Shown: positions 47,418 through 56,536, numbered from the stretch's first letter. The stretch is DNA of 64,000 nt from Cellvibrionaceae bacterium (GCA_021151695.1 JAGKWU010000014.1:62001-126000); one strand, 5' to 3'. A program made the numbers and translations. The notes: generated by a model from the letters alone, not told the origin.

Positions 47418-48110
47418 CTACTGGTGCCAATCTTTCGTATTGCCGTTGTGCAAAAAGGTCACGCCTTTTAGCTTGTCCATGTCTTCGTAAAGTTTGTCTG
47501 GCATGGGGTTCTGGCGTACATCCATATAGTTCATTTTGGGCATGCGATAAATATCGATAGTCACCATTTTATTATCGAACATATACAGCTTTTCCAGCTC
47601 GGGCAGGTCGGTGTAAATGAAGTCGGTGATCTGGTTGTTGTTGGCTTTAAAAGTTTTCAGCTTGGGCAAATTGTGCAGTTCCAGGGTTTTAAGCTGATTG
47701 CCAAAAGCGAGGAAATTATCCAATTCGGGAAAATCTTTTAATTGCAAGCGGGTGAGTTTGTTTTTGGCGAGATTGAGCTGGGTAAGCTTGGGCAATTTTA
47801 TCGCCGGGAAGTCGCTAATGACATTGTTGTAGAGCGACAGCTTTTGCAAATTGACCAACTGCTCTATGCCATCGACGCTGACGATATTCTGGTTGTGGCA
47901 TTCCAGCGCGGTAATGTCCTGTACAGTCTGCCAGTTATTTTTAGCGGCAGTTTGCTCTACGCAGAAGCGCAGCTTTTCGTCTTTAATGTTGAGTTCCAGC
48001 GCTTGGCTTGTGCTGGCGACAAATAGAAAAAGCGCGTTAAACCATAAGCCTCGAATAAGTAATGCGCCTCGAATAAGCAAAGCGCTTCGAATAATCAATG
48101 TTGTGTCCAT
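47418..48110 (-). CDS. Secreted leucine-rich-repeat protein
   Basis: A 230-residue exported protein. An N-terminal signal region holds a repeated ALLIRG stretch and then WFNALFLFVASTSQA. The body contains about seven leucine-rich repeats of about 21 residues (for example LVNLQKLSLYNNVI, LPKLTQLNLAKNKL), preceded by a short cap with two Cys. Such proteins bind other proteins or glycans; no enzyme motif is present. It lies 33 bases after the anti-sigma gene and 8 bases before the porin gene. An 18-bp tandem repeat in DNA encodes the N-terminal repeat. Confidence 0.82.
   Translation of the reverse strand: MDTTLIIRSALLIRGALLIRGLWFNALFLFVASTSQALELNIKDEKLRFCVEQTAAKNNWQTVQDITALECHNQNIVSVDGIEQLVNLQKLSLYNNVISDFPAIKLPKLTQLNLAKNKLTRLQLKDFPELDNFLAFGNQLKTLELHNLPKLKTFKANNNQITDFIYTDLPELEKLYMFDNKMVTIDIYRMPKMNYMDVRQNPMPDKLYEDMDKLKGVTFLHNGNTKDWHQ
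48052..48105. repeat. 18-bp tandem repeat inside the LRR gene's signal region
   Basis: Three units starting CGAATAAG(T/C)AA; units one and two agree at 15 of 18 bases, unit three is partial. In frame, six residues per unit, so copy number can change without frameshift. Confidence 0.75.
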
Positions 48111-48143
48111 CGTAAGTCCTGTAAAAAACGAGCAGTCCCTCGC

Positions 48144-48854
48144 TTACAAGGTTTGTGTTTTATCCAAAAACACGCAGGCGCCTTTGGCCAATATTTTTTC
48201 GCTGGGTTCATCCAGCGGTGAGCCGCCGGGCTCCTCTTCGGTTAACCAGAGATAGGCCGCGTCGCGAATTAAATGTACGTGAGTATCGTTGAGCGTCATT
48301 TCACGTTGATCCGCTCGCGTGAAGACGGCAAGCGAACGTATCTGGCCATCGTTGCGCGAGACAGCCCATAGTTGCAGATTTTTGTCCGGCGAAACCTTTA
48401 ACGCTTCCCATTTCAGTGACAGATGATGCGCTGTCAGTGAGCTAAGTGCTGTTAACACTGGAGTACCCTTGGTGTCGGTAAGTACAGCGACATAATTCGG
48501 GCTCGGCGGTATTGAGTGTTGCAGTGGTGAGATTAGCATGATCGCCAGTGCAACCACACTGAAGGCCGCACTTGCTATTGGCAGCCACCAGCTCTGCCAC
48601 CATTTGCTTTTGCTGTCGGCAGTTTTGCTTGTGGTATTGATGCGCGCTTCTATCGCCTTCCAGGTGGCGAGATCGGTGGGACGCTCTTCGCGAATATCGC
48701 TCATGGCGATCAACTCCTCCTCCCAAAAATTAACGCGCCCTTGCAAATGCGCATCGCGCAATAAGCGTTCACTAAACGCTTTGCGCTCATCGCCGCGCAT
48801 AACGCCGGACACGTAATCAAACGCCAGTTGGTCGTCTGTGTGCAGTTCGCTCAT
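48144..48854 (-). CDS. Anti-sigma factor (RskA-type)
   Basis: A 236-residue single-pass inner-membrane protein. The N-terminal cytoplasmic part (about 1-85, FDYVSGVMRGDERKAF) resembles zinc-less anti-sigma domains, one membrane segment follows (about 90-110, LPIASAAFSVVALAIML), and the periplasmic RskA-like domain contains KWEALKVSPDKNLQLWAVS. It should hold the ECF sigma factor inactive until a periplasmic signal arrives. Its ATG overlaps the sigma gene's stop (ATGA) and follows GGAGG, so production of the pair is coupled. Confidence 0.88.
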   Translation of the reverse strand: MSELHTDDQLAFDYVSGVMRGDERKAFSERLLRDAHLQGRVNFWEEELIAMSDIREERPTDLATWKAIEARINTTSKTADSKSKWWQSWWLPIASAAFSVVALAIMLISPLQHSIPPSPNYVAVLTDTKGTPVLTALSSLTAHHLSLKWEALKVSPDKNLQLWAVSRNDGQIRSLAVFTRADQREMTLNDTHVHLIRDAAYLWLTEEEPGGSPLDEPSEKILAKGACVFLDKTQTL

Positions 48855-49483
48855 AGCGCCTCCAGGCATTGTTTTAAACGCTCGGCGCCGCGATGTAGCC
48901 AGGATTTTACGGTGTTGACGTTGGTGGAAAACTGCTGCGCGATTTCTTCGCGCGTGTGGCCGTACAAATAGGCCAGTTCAATGCTGCGCCTGATGTTGTC
49001 TCCCAGCGTGCTGAGGCAGCGGTGGAGGTGAAAGTTGAGCTGGAGTTTGTGCACATCTGCCTCTGGATTGGCTGGGCCGGGAATGGATTCTATGTCGTCG
49101 TCATCACCAAAACTTCTGAATTTCTGTCGCAGGCGCTGCTCGCTGTCCAGTCTGTCCAGAGCGCGATAGCGCGCGATGCTCGCCAGCCAGGTAAGCGGTT
49201 TGGACAAATGCGGGCGGTAGCTGCCGGCGTTGCTCCATATCTGGATAAACGCTTCTTGCAGCACATCGGCCGCCGCTTCATCGGAGCGCAAAATGCGAAA
49301 GGCGATGGCATTCAGATAAGGGCCAATCCGCTCAAACAGTTGCTTGAGCGCCGCCTGGTCGCGCAGGGCGCAACGACCGATAAGGTTGGTCAGCTCCCGG
49401 TCGCGCGCGCTGGTCTCATCATTACTTGGCTGGCGATTTTCCATTGTCCGGATATCCGGGGCTTTAGCGCTAATGGGTTTCAT
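48851..49483 (-). CDS. ECF-type RNA polymerase sigma factor
   Basis: A 210-residue sigma-70 family protein with only regions 2 and 4. Region 2 (AAADVLQEAFIQIWSNAGSY and PLTWLASIARYRALDRL) and the region 4 helix-turn-helix (AYLYGHTREEIAQQFSTNVNTVKSWLHRG) are clear. It directs polymerase to a small regulon and is controlled by the membrane anti-sigma factor encoded just after it. AAGGA precedes ATG. Target promoters were not identified; its own operon (LRR protein, porin) is the obvious candidate. Confidence 0.93.
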   Translation of the reverse strand: MKPISAKAPDIRTMENRQPSNDETSARDRELTNLIGRCALRDQAALKQLFERIGPYLNAIAFRILRSDEAAADVLQEAFIQIWSNAGSYRPHLSKPLTWLASIARYRALDRLDSEQRLRQKFRSFGDDDDIESIPGPANPEADVHKLQLNFHLHRCLSTLGDNIRRSIELAYLYGHTREEIAQQFSTNVNTVKSWLHRGAERLKQCLEAL

Positions 49484-49681
49484 TAATCCTTCCGATAACC
49501 AACGGGCCTGTAAGAGTCTGGCCGGTAGTGGGTCAGTATAGTTGATCAGATGATTGCACCTGGAGTGCGGCTTACCACTGCTATACGGTCACTGGCGGAT
49601 AAGGTTGCAGGCGACTCGATAAAAATCCCGCTAAAACTTGCACCAGTACTCGCATTGGTTATCCGCTCATATTCGCATGCT

Positions 49682-49695
49682 TGTAACCGGTTGCT
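49682..49695. promoter_or_regulatory. LacI-type operator candidate, GH5 mannanase gene, site 1
   Basis: TGTAACCGGTTGCT, close to the sites before the GH26 and TonB receptor 1 genes. It lies about 320 bases before the mannanase start; no other gene occupies 49484-50013. Confidence 0.6.
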
Positions 49696-49718
49696 ATACG
49701 AGTCAGCTTTGATTAGTA

Positions 49719-49732
49719 TGTAACCGATTACC
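49719..49732. promoter_or_regulatory. LacI-type operator candidate, GH5 mannanase gene, site 2
   Basis: TGTAACCGATTACC, 37 bases from site 1. The pair is closer together than the pairs near the GH26 locus, so the geometry of control may differ. Confidence 0.65.
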
Positions 49733-50013
49733 TGTTGCTTCGACAGTATTTTTCCCAAGCTAATAATAATTCGGCAGGCATGTGCCCTCTGCGCACCCAT
49801 TAATGCCGTCCTTGGGCGAAGTGAAGTTTCCGGTAGCTGTGTTGGCGTAATTCCTGTGTTTGCAGTTCCCTTATTCAATCTTGCCAAAAAATGCGGGCGG
49901 CTTTTGTTCGTCCACAAAAAATGTGGTGGTTGCGATGAGGGACCTGTGAGCGCATTCAAACTCAACATTCAGCAGCGGCGTACCTGTCTCGCCGCCAACC
50001 GGAATTTATTATT

Positions 50014-51735
50014 ATGAAAAAGACCACACTGAAGTCGTTCCTGCGCAATTCCATCAGTCTCGCTTTGAGCTCAACGCTGGCTATGTCGGCCTATGCCGGC
50101 TGGAGCGTTAACGGCACCAAGATCCTTGATCCTAACGGCAACAACTTTATCTATCGCGGCATCAACCACGCCCACACCTGGTACACCAGCACCACTACCA
50201 AAGCCCTGAGCGACATTGCCGCCACCGGCGCTAACTCGGTACGTGTGGTGCTGAGTAACGGCACCCAGTGGACGCGCAACAGCGGCACCGATGTGGCCAA
50301 TATCATCAGCCTCTGTAAGGCCAACAAGCTGGTGTGTGTGCTGGAAGTGCACGACTCTACCGGTTACGGCGAGCAATCCACCGCGACCAACATTTCCAAA
50401 GCAGCGGAATACTGGGTTAGCTCTGATATCAAAAACGCCATCATCGGCCAGGAAGACTATGTGATTATCAACATAGCCAACGAGCCCTACGGCAACAGCA
50501 CCAGCGCCGCCACCTACACCAGCGAGACCTCGGCGGCGATCAAAACCCTGCGTAATGCCGGCTTGACCCACCAGATCATGATCGATGCTCCCGCCTGGGG
50601 CCAGGATTGGGCCGGCGCCATGCGCGACAACGCCAACACCATCTTCCAGGCGGACTCGCTCAGCAACACCATTTTCTCGGTGCACATGTACGAGGTGTAC
50701 AACAACGCTACGACTATCCAGAACTATCTCACCAGCTTCCAGGCCACTGGCCGCGCGCTTTTGGTGGGTGAGTTTGGTACCGAGAACAACGGCAATAATG
50801 TGGATGAGGCATCCATTCTGTCGCTGACCCAGCAAATGGGCATCGGCTATATGGGTTGGAGCTGGAGCGGTAACGGCGGCTGCTGCACGGCGCTGGATAT
50901 AGTGATCAACTTTGACCCTGCCAACCTGAGCACCTGGGGCAACTTCCTGATCAACAGTGCCAACGGCATTAAAGCCACTTCCAAACTGGCGACTAACTAT
51001 GGCGGGACGACCAACAGCTCGTCTTCCAGCGTGAAAACCAGCTCATCGGTAGCGACATCGACTTCATCCAGTGTGAAGACAAGTTCATCTGTGGCGACCA
51101 GTGTGGCGACGAGTACCTCTTCCAGCAGTTCTTCCGTTTCTGGCGGCGAGCAATGCAACTGGTACGGCACTCTCTATCCGCTCTGCGCTACCACAACCAG
51201 TGGTTGGGGCTATGAAAATGGCAAGAGCTGTATCGCCCGCTCCACTTGCACAAGCCAGCCTGCGCCTTACGGTGTAGTGGGCGGTGCGACTAGCTCCAGC
51301 GTGGCGACGAGTGTGGCGACCAGCGTTGCAACCTCAAGCTCCAGCAAAACCTCCAGCAGCGTCGCGACTTCCAGTTCCGTTGCGACCAGCGTGGCTACCA
51401 GTAGCAAAACCTCAAGCTCATCCAGCTCCGCTGCCAGCGGTGGTATCAGCTGTACTTATGTCGTGAGCAATTCCTGGGGTGCAGGCTTTACCGGTGCTAT
51501 TCGTGTCACCAACAACGGCACCAGTACCCTCAACGGCTGGACTGCCAGCTGGCAATACAACGGCCCCAACCGCTTGACCAGCAGCTGGAATGCAACCGTT
51601 ACCGGCTCGAACCCCTACAGCGCTACCAACCTCGCCTGGAACGGCAGCGTGGGCGCCGGCCAAACTGTTGAGTTTGGCTTCCAGGGCAACACCAATGGCG
51701 GTGCCACGGAAATACCCGCGGTGAGCTGTAAGTAA
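50014..51735 (+). CDS. GH5 beta-mannanase (subfamily 8-like) with CBM10 and CBM2
   Basis: A 573-residue secreted enzyme: signal peptide (1-28), GH5 catalytic domain (29-330), Ser/Thr/Val/Ala linker, CBM10 (379-412, CNWYGTLYPLC, SGWGYENGKSC), a second linker, and CBM2 (480-572). Acid/base is E157 in INIANEPYG and nucleophile E253 in LVGEFGTEN. RGINHAHTWY and DAPAWGQDW match bacterial subfamily 8 mannanases such as the Bacillus agaradhaerens enzyme. CBM10 and CBM2 bind crystalline cellulose, so the enzyme probably attacks mannan held on cellulose. Linkers are made of SVAT and SSS units. Two operator-like sites upstream tie it to the GH26 locus. Confidence 0.92.
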   Translation: MKKTTLKSFLRNSISLALSSTLAMSAYAGWSVNGTKILDPNGNNFIYRGINHAHTWYTSTTTKALSDIAATGANSVRVVLSNGTQWTRNSGTDVANIISLCKANKLVCVLEVHDSTGYGEQSTATNISKAAEYWVSSDIKNAIIGQEDYVIINIANEPYGNSTSAATYTSETSAAIKTLRNAGLTHQIMIDAPAWGQDWAGAMRDNANTIFQADSLSNTIFSVHMYEVYNNATTIQNYLTSFQATGRALLVGEFGTENNGNNVDEASILSLTQQMGIGYMGWSWSGNGGCCTALDIVINFDPANLSTWGNFLINSANGIKATSKLATNYGGTTNSSSSSVKTSSSVATSTSSSVKTSSSVATSVATSTSSSSSSVSGGEQCNWYGTLYPLCATTTSGWGYENGKSCIARSTCTSQPAPYGVVGGATSSSVATSVATSVATSSSSKTSSSVATSSSVATSVATSSKTSSSSSSAASGGISCTYVVSNSWGAGFTGAIRVTNNGTSTLNGWTASWQYNGPNRLTSSWNATVTGSNPYSATNLAWNGSVGAGQTVEFGFQGNTNGGATEIPAVSCK

Positions 51736-51744
51736 CCAGGAAAT

Positions 51745-51788
51745 AAAAAATCCCGCTATGGAGCGCCATGGCGGGATTTTTTATTTTT
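51745..51788 (+). terminator. Terminator of the GH5 mannanase gene
   Basis: Long stem AAAAAATCCCGC / GCGGGATTTTTT with an inner ATGG/CCAT extension, then TATTTTT. Confidence 0.95.
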
Positions 51789-51848
51789 GGACAGGTACAC
51801 ATTTGAGTTAGGATTCGTGTCGACCAATCTCACGAGCCGACCTGCTTT

Positions 51849-52334
51849 ATGACCGAAGAAATTCTCAGCGCCGATTTGTCCAATCCCCAGCACGCCTCTG
51901 CCATCATCTATCTCCTCAACGAATACGCCCGCGACATTATGGGCGGTGGCGAAGATTTGTCGGATTACACCAAAGCCAATTTAATCCGCGAATTACAACA
52001 GCGCCCCGGCGTACACATAGTGCTGGCATTTATCGACGGCAAACCCGCTGGCCTCGCCAATTGTTTTGAGGGCTTCTCCACCTTTGCCTGCAAACCTTTA
52101 TTAAATATTCACGATATTACTGTTGCCCCGGAATTTCGCGGGCGCGGCTTGTCGAAGAAAATCATGTACAAAGTAGAAGAGGTTGCACGGCAACTTGGTT
52201 GCTGCAAAGTGACATTGGAAGTGCTCGAAGGAAATAAAGTTGCCCAAAGTTTATATGCAACTTGCGGCTATGCAGGTTACTCATTAGATCCGCAAATGGG
52301 GAACGCGCTTTTTTGGCAGAAGAAACTTCCATAG
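51849..52334 (+). CDS. GNAT-family N-acetyltransferase
   Basis: A 161-residue cytoplasmic acetyl-CoA-dependent transferase. The acetyl-CoA loop is APEFRGRGLSKKIM (about 97-110) and the C-terminal LYATCGYAGYSLDP is the usual motif B strand and loop. Acceptor substrate is unknown. No clear ribosome site precedes ATG 51849. It stands alone between the mannanase terminator and the FG-GAP-like gene. Confidence 0.85.
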   Translation: MTEEILSADLSNPQHASAIIYLLNEYARDIMGGGEDLSDYTKANLIRELQQRPGVHIVLAFIDGKPAGLANCFEGFSTFACKPLLNIHDITVAPEFRGRGLSKKIMYKVEEVARQLGCCKVTLEVLEGNKVAQSLYATCGYAGYSLDPQMGNALFWQKKLP

Positions 52335-52447
52335 CAATAATACTGACGCAGCATTCAACTCCTAACTTGTTCTTACCCCGGTTTATCTTTAATGTCCGCC
52401 TGCGCTAAAGGAGCGCGTGATATTTATGGATTAAATCAGGAGTTACC

Positions 52448-53374
52448 ATGAAAAAGTATTTAGGTTTGACTGCAATCTTGTTTGCTTCATTGTTCGCATC
52501 AGCTGCCTGGGCATTGACGGGAGACATGAACGGTGATGGTTATGCGGATACTGTTTATATTGAAGGCGATTATCTCAAAGTAAAAGATGGGAAAACGCCA
52601 TCGAATATTCGCGCCTATTATGTTGGCTCGGGCACGAAAACTTTGCGCAGCCTGGAGCAACTTGATGGTGATGCGGGATTGGAAGCCATTGTTGTAGTTG
52701 CCGGACAAAATTATCTCTATGTTGTCGACGACAATAACGGCTACCCGACCAAATATTCAATTTATAGAAACGGCGCAACGGGTAATCAGGATTATCAAAT
52801 CAGAGCAGTGGATCAAACCAATGGCACTGTGGGGAATGAAATTGTCGTTATGTTCCCCGGTGATAATTATATCTGGGTGATAAACCATTATGCTGCAACG
52901 CTCAACAATTATCTTGTTGGATCAAACCCGGCCTCTTTCACGCTGATTGATACTGATGGTTATCCTGGCAAAGAAATTGTGTTGGGTTATGTTCCCGGCG
53001 GCAATGTCACTATAGTGTCAGCCAATTACAACGGTGTTAAAACCCCCTTTGTTCGTGATTATCACAAAAACGTTGGCAATGGCAGCTCGCAAATTTTCGG
53101 TTTTATGGATACCGATGGCAATCCGGCTGCTGAAATTGTGTTGGTATACCCGGGTTCTACAGCCATCAACGTGATTCGCGACTCATCCAATCCGTGGTCA
53201 TATGGTGAGGATCGCAGCTTTGAACTCTATGGTGCTTTCCAGATTATTGACACCAGCAAAAACCGTGATGGCGCCGCCGGAAATGAAATTTGCTATAAGT
53301 TGACATCAAGTAATACTTATAGAACCTTAAATGCGATTACCGGCACTATCAACACAGTTCCAAATTGTAATTAA
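52448..53374 (+). CDS. Secreted FG-GAP/VCBS-like beta-propeller protein
   Basis: A 308-residue exported protein. After a signal peptide (about 1-22, AWA-LT) the body shows repeats of roughly 45 residues with Asp-rich calcium-type loops: GDMNGDGYADTVYI, LDGDAGLEAIVVV, QTNGTVGNEIVVM, DTDGYPGKEIVLGY, DTDGNPAAEIVLVY and DGAAGNEICYK. This resembles FG-GAP/VCBS or integrin-type propeller blades. No catalytic motif is visible; binding or adhesion outside the cell is plausible. AGGAG is correctly spaced before ATG. It stands alone. Confidence 0.75.
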   Translation: MKKYLGLTAILFASLFASAAWALTGDMNGDGYADTVYIEGDYLKVKDGKTPSNIRAYYVGSGTKTLRSLEQLDGDAGLEAIVVVAGQNYLYVVDDNNGYPTKYSIYRNGATGNQDYQIRAVDQTNGTVGNEIVVMFPGDNYIWVINHYAATLNNYLVGSNPASFTLIDTDGYPGKEIVLGYVPGGNVTIVSANYNGVKTPFVRDYHKNVGNGSSQIFGFMDTDGNPAAEIVLVYPGSTAINVIRDSSNPWSYGEDRSFELYGAFQIIDTSKNRDGAAGNEICYKLTSSNTYRTLNAITGTINTVPNCN

Positions 53375-53793
53375 GATATAGATCGACTCTCGGCCTTCAA
53401 CGGTGGAGGCTGAGATTTAATTATGTTATCCGCTACATCCAATCAACAATTTTCAGATTGTTTGATCACCCTCCGCAACCCTCCGCGAGCCAGATAATTC
53501 ACAATCTCTCTGGCTTGGTTATGTGTTTGAGTTTATTAATGGCAAACATATTGTGGGTTGCGCGTGGCAAGCGCTTTGGCATCAGTGCACATTTTCAAAA
53601 GCTATCGCTGCTCACTCTGATCATCACTTTGGTGACGCTTCCCTTAATGGGCGCGGGTATTCAATGGGGTTTGTTCGGCGTTTTCCAGCGGATTAATTAC
53701 GCTGCACAGGTGATTTGGTTGATGGGATTGGCGCTGCAGTTGTTGAAGCTGCAGCGCACTAAACTGCTATTGCTCGAAGAGCGGTTTAATTGA
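53368..53793 (+). pseudogene. C-terminal remnant of a DUF998-like membrane protein
   Basis: An open frame with only weak possible starts (TTG 53458) encoding IHNLSGL and three hydrophobic segments. The pattern resembles the second half of DUF998-family membrane proteins, which are about 190-220 residues with six segments; the first half is missing. Upstream codons up to the stop at 53368 show no membrane segments. It overlaps the end of the M48 protease gene by 27 bases on the other strand. Most likely a broken gene; a genuine small three-segment protein is the alternative. Confidence 0.5.
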
Positions 53794-55668
53794 CAATAAT
53801 GTAATGGTTTTGCGAAAACTCTTATAGGTGCTGTTGTTAAGGTTTACGATAAAAGCTGAAAAAGGAAGTTCTACCTTGCTCAAACGCTGAAGTACCTGAT
53901 TACTTTTATCACCCAATGTCCAGCGGGATATTTCGACAGCCACTACATAATCGTGAAGCTTTGGGTTGTGTTTGGATGGGCGCTTTAGTAGATACAAATT
54001 TTTAATGTGCTCCAGGTTTGGTGCTAATAGGGCTTTTACTTTCTCTATTTCATGCTCGTCGAGGTCATGGCTGATCAGGGTTGCGTTTGCCGGCAAGGAA
54101 GAAAACTCTTTGTTGATGTTTTGTGTCAACTCATAATAGTTGATCCATTTCTGGCGATAGAACTCCACTTTTTCGTCACTCTTTCCCTGGTAAAAGCCGA
54201 TAAGAATTTCGCAAGCGGAGGGAATGGCTTCTTCATCCTTTTCCATGACGTAATCAAGATCGGCTGCGCCACGCTCATTTTTCTGCTCTAGCAAAATAAG
54301 TCCCCGGCGATAACGGGCAGAAATATGCTCAGGAAATTCATCGGCAAAAGCAATGAATAAAGCGCTTTTGTCCAACTCGGAGTCCAGTTCATTTTCCAAT
54401 ACCAATAGCTGCCAGTGATCATCTCTATCGGGGTCTTGTTTGCTGCGCAGCTCGGCAAGTTTTTGATGTTGCTCCTGAGTGTGTTTGTGTTGTGCCTCCC
54501 AGTTTTCAGCAATGTCTCTTTGCCATGCACTGTCAAATTCACTGGCAATTTTTGTCAGTGAGGATTGCAGCCAAATATCACTGGCCGCCTGTTGTTGTGG
54601 TAATAGGGAAACCGCCAATTGTTCGTCAGGGATAAAGCCAATAGCGTTTAAGCGGTCAACGAGTGCAGGGTGAGTATCAAAATGATCTGTTTTAAGTTGG
54701 CGAGCCTGAGCAAAATAATGATTGCGCTTTTCTTCATCCAACTTCTGTGTAAGTGAGTCTCGCCAAAAGCTGCTCAAATTATCTAACGGGTTAGCCTGCT
54801 GGCCGGCAAGTTTTTGGATACCTGGCCAGAATTCCTTTTGCTGAAACTCAGCAGCTATTTGCGTGCGTATCAGGGCATGGGCCGTTGCATCTGCACCCAC
54901 CAGTTCAACCGACAAACTATCCGCGATGTATTCGTTGTGGCGCGCGTAAACAAAGGTATAAGCATTAAAATAGGGAGCATAGGCACTAAATAAACGCGTA
55001 ATCAGTCGTGACCCCCAATCTTCCCATTGTTGGGATAACTCCTGCAGTTGACCCCAGGTGCTGCGGAAGCGATAAATAAATCCACCGAGTCGGCTATGGT
55101 GGCCAGAGAGATGTCCATACTCATGGGCGATAACAGCAAGGGCTTCTTCTTCACTTAAGAGTTGTAGGAGTGGTAAACCAAGGATCAGATAATTTTGTTC
55201 CCAGCCCAGCAGACCGAAACGTGGGTGCTGCACTATGGCGGCGTTAAGTTCGTTGGTGAGAAGCACATGATGAATGGCTGGTCCCCCAGTGCGTTGGCGC
55301 AATTCCGCAATTCGCGCGAATAAGTCCGGAGCTTCGTCCTTGGCGAGCTTTCTACCCTGCGGCGCAGGAAAGCGGGAGAACAGCATTTGAAAGGATGCTT
55401 TAAGCATCACCCAGCAGGGGACCAGCATCAGAAAAAGTAACTTACCAAACTTGGCCACGAGCAATAGTGCTTTACCTCCAGTGGCGACCACCAGAAAGCC
55501 CAGTCCGATAAGAATGGCCAACGGAAAGATCGCAAATAAAACTGCGGCGCCGAGTACCGCAAAACCCAAGGCAGCAACCAGCAATACTTTGATCATATAG
55601 GCGCGTGGGTTGAGGGTTGCTTCTTGCTCGAGTTTGGTGATCAGCGCTTCGAATTTTTGATAATTCAT
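53767..55668 (-). CDS. M48-family membrane zinc metalloprotease
   Basis: A 633-residue protein: two to three membrane segments (about 25-100), then a peptidase M48 domain with the zinc motif HEYGH at 182-186 and third ligand E246 in EYIAD. The C-terminal half (about 330-633) is helical, rich in charged residues and possibly TPR-like. M48 enzymes such as HtpX and BepA act in membrane or envelope quality control; this one, with its long C-terminal half, is not a standard HtpX. AAGGGA precedes ATG. It lies 130 bases after the XRE regulator gene on the same strand, so they might be co-transcribed. Confidence 0.88.
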   Translation of the reverse strand: MNYQKFEALITKLEQEATLNPRAYMIKVLLVAALGFAVLGAAVLFAIFPLAILIGLGFLVVATGGKALLLVAKFGKLLFLMLVPCWVMLKASFQMLFSRFPAPQGRKLAKDEAPDLFARIAELRQRTGGPAIHHVLLTNELNAAIVQHPRFGLLGWEQNYLILGLPLLQLLSEEEALAVIAHEYGHLSGHHSRLGGFIYRFRSTWGQLQELSQQWEDWGSRLITRLFSAYAPYFNAYTFVYARHNEYIADSLSVELVGADATAHALIRTQIAAEFQQKEFWPGIQKLAGQQANPLDNLSSFWRDSLTQKLDEEKRNHYFAQARQLKTDHFDTHPALVDRLNAIGFIPDEQLAVSLLPQQQAASDIWLQSSLTKIASEFDSAWQRDIAENWEAQHKHTQEQHQKLAELRSKQDPDRDDHWQLLVLENELDSELDKSALFIAFADEFPEHISARYRRGLILLEQKNERGAADLDYVMEKDEEAIPSACEILIGFYQGKSDEKVEFYRQKWINYYELTQNINKEFSSLPANATLISHDLDEHEIEKVKALLAPNLEHIKNLYLLKRPSKHNPKLHDYVVAVEISRWTLGDKSNQVLQRLSKVELPFSAFIVNLNNSTYKSFRKTITLLSIKPLFEQ

Positions 55669-55801
55669 AGAGGTGTCCCTTTTGTGAGTATTATTTGTTT
55701 CCAGCGTTCTTTTCGTAGCTCAGCCCATCAACAGTAGCTCAGTTCATAAATAATAGGCCAGTCCATGGAATAGGTAAATTGCTTTAGCGCTTCAGGTTTG
55801 A

Positions 55802-56536
55802 TTACTTCCGCAACAACGGCTCAAACAATCCATAACGCCAGTTGCGTACCGCCATCACCACAGTCACGCCATTTCGTTTTTCCAGCGGCAAGGCCGCGTC
55901 ATCGTTGTTGATATCGTCAAATTCGCGCGCGAGCTTTTTGAGTTTTCGCTGAAACTCGCCATTGCTTTGTGGTGACAGGCTGCCGTTGAGTACCAACAAG
56001 CATTCCTCATCATTTTTAAATTTGCTTTTGAAAAATTCCTGTGCGATTTTTTCCTGGAAAAATTGTTGTATGGGGCCGTTCTCGCGCCAGCTGAAGTTGG
56101 TGGCGACCAATAGTTTTATTTTATTTTTTGGCAACAGCTCGATGATTTTTAATTTATCCAGTTGTGCCAGTTTTTGGGTGCATTCGGCATCGCTGAGTTT
56201 GTAAAAGCTGGTGATGTTTTCCATGGTCCAGCGGTTGAGTACGCAAACTGTCACTAACAAAAGTACCAGGTCGCAGGTGATTTCCTGCTCTTGCTCGACG
56301 CTGAGCTGCTGCAGGCGCGGCTGCTGCTCGTTCATCTGCTGCACCAGGTCGGAAATCTCCATATCCATTAATTGGCAGATCTGCTCCAGTCGTTGCAGGG
56401 AGATGTTTTGCTCGGAAAAAAGCCGCTTTACGCTGGCCTCGGTCAGCTCCAGTGCCGGGGCGATGCTGGCATAGGTGAGGCCGTGGGCCTTGAGGGCTTT
56501 TTTAAGGGCGGCGAGCAGGGAGTTGATCTGAGCCAT
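55802..56536 (-). CDS. XRE-type helix-turn-helix transcriptional regulator
   Basis: A 244-residue protein with an N-terminal HTH (about 8-65, LTYASIAPALELTEASVKRLF) of the Cro/CI-like class and a C-terminal domain of about 170 residues that I do not recognise (LSDAECTQKLAQLDKLKIIELL suggests a second winged-helix). It is divergent from the LplT-Aas fusion gene with 143 bases between, a usual setting for a regulator of the neighbouring gene; the intergenic region has repeated GCGCTAC/GTAGC-like elements but no clear operator. Confidence 0.8.
   Translation of the reverse strand: MAQINSLLAALKKALKAHGLTYASIAPALELTEASVKRLFSEQNISLQRLEQICQLMDMEISDLVQQMNEQQPRLQQLSVEQEQEITCDLVLLLVTVCVLNRWTMENITSFYKLSDAECTQKLAQLDKLKIIELLPKNKIKLLVATNFSWRENGPIQQFFQEKIAQEFFKSKFKNDEECLLVLNGSLSPQSNGEFQRKLKKLAREFDDINNDDAALPLEKRNGVTVVMAVRNWRYGLFEPLLRK

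Noticed and set aside
49546..49968. 140-codon minus-strand frame before the mannanase gene
   Set aside because: No ribosome site, no recognised family, and it covers the operator-like sites and promoter space.
55690..55760. GTAGCTCAG motif resembling a tRNA D-arm
   Set aside because: No acceptor stem, anticodon arm or T-loop sequence follows; it is a short repeated phrase.
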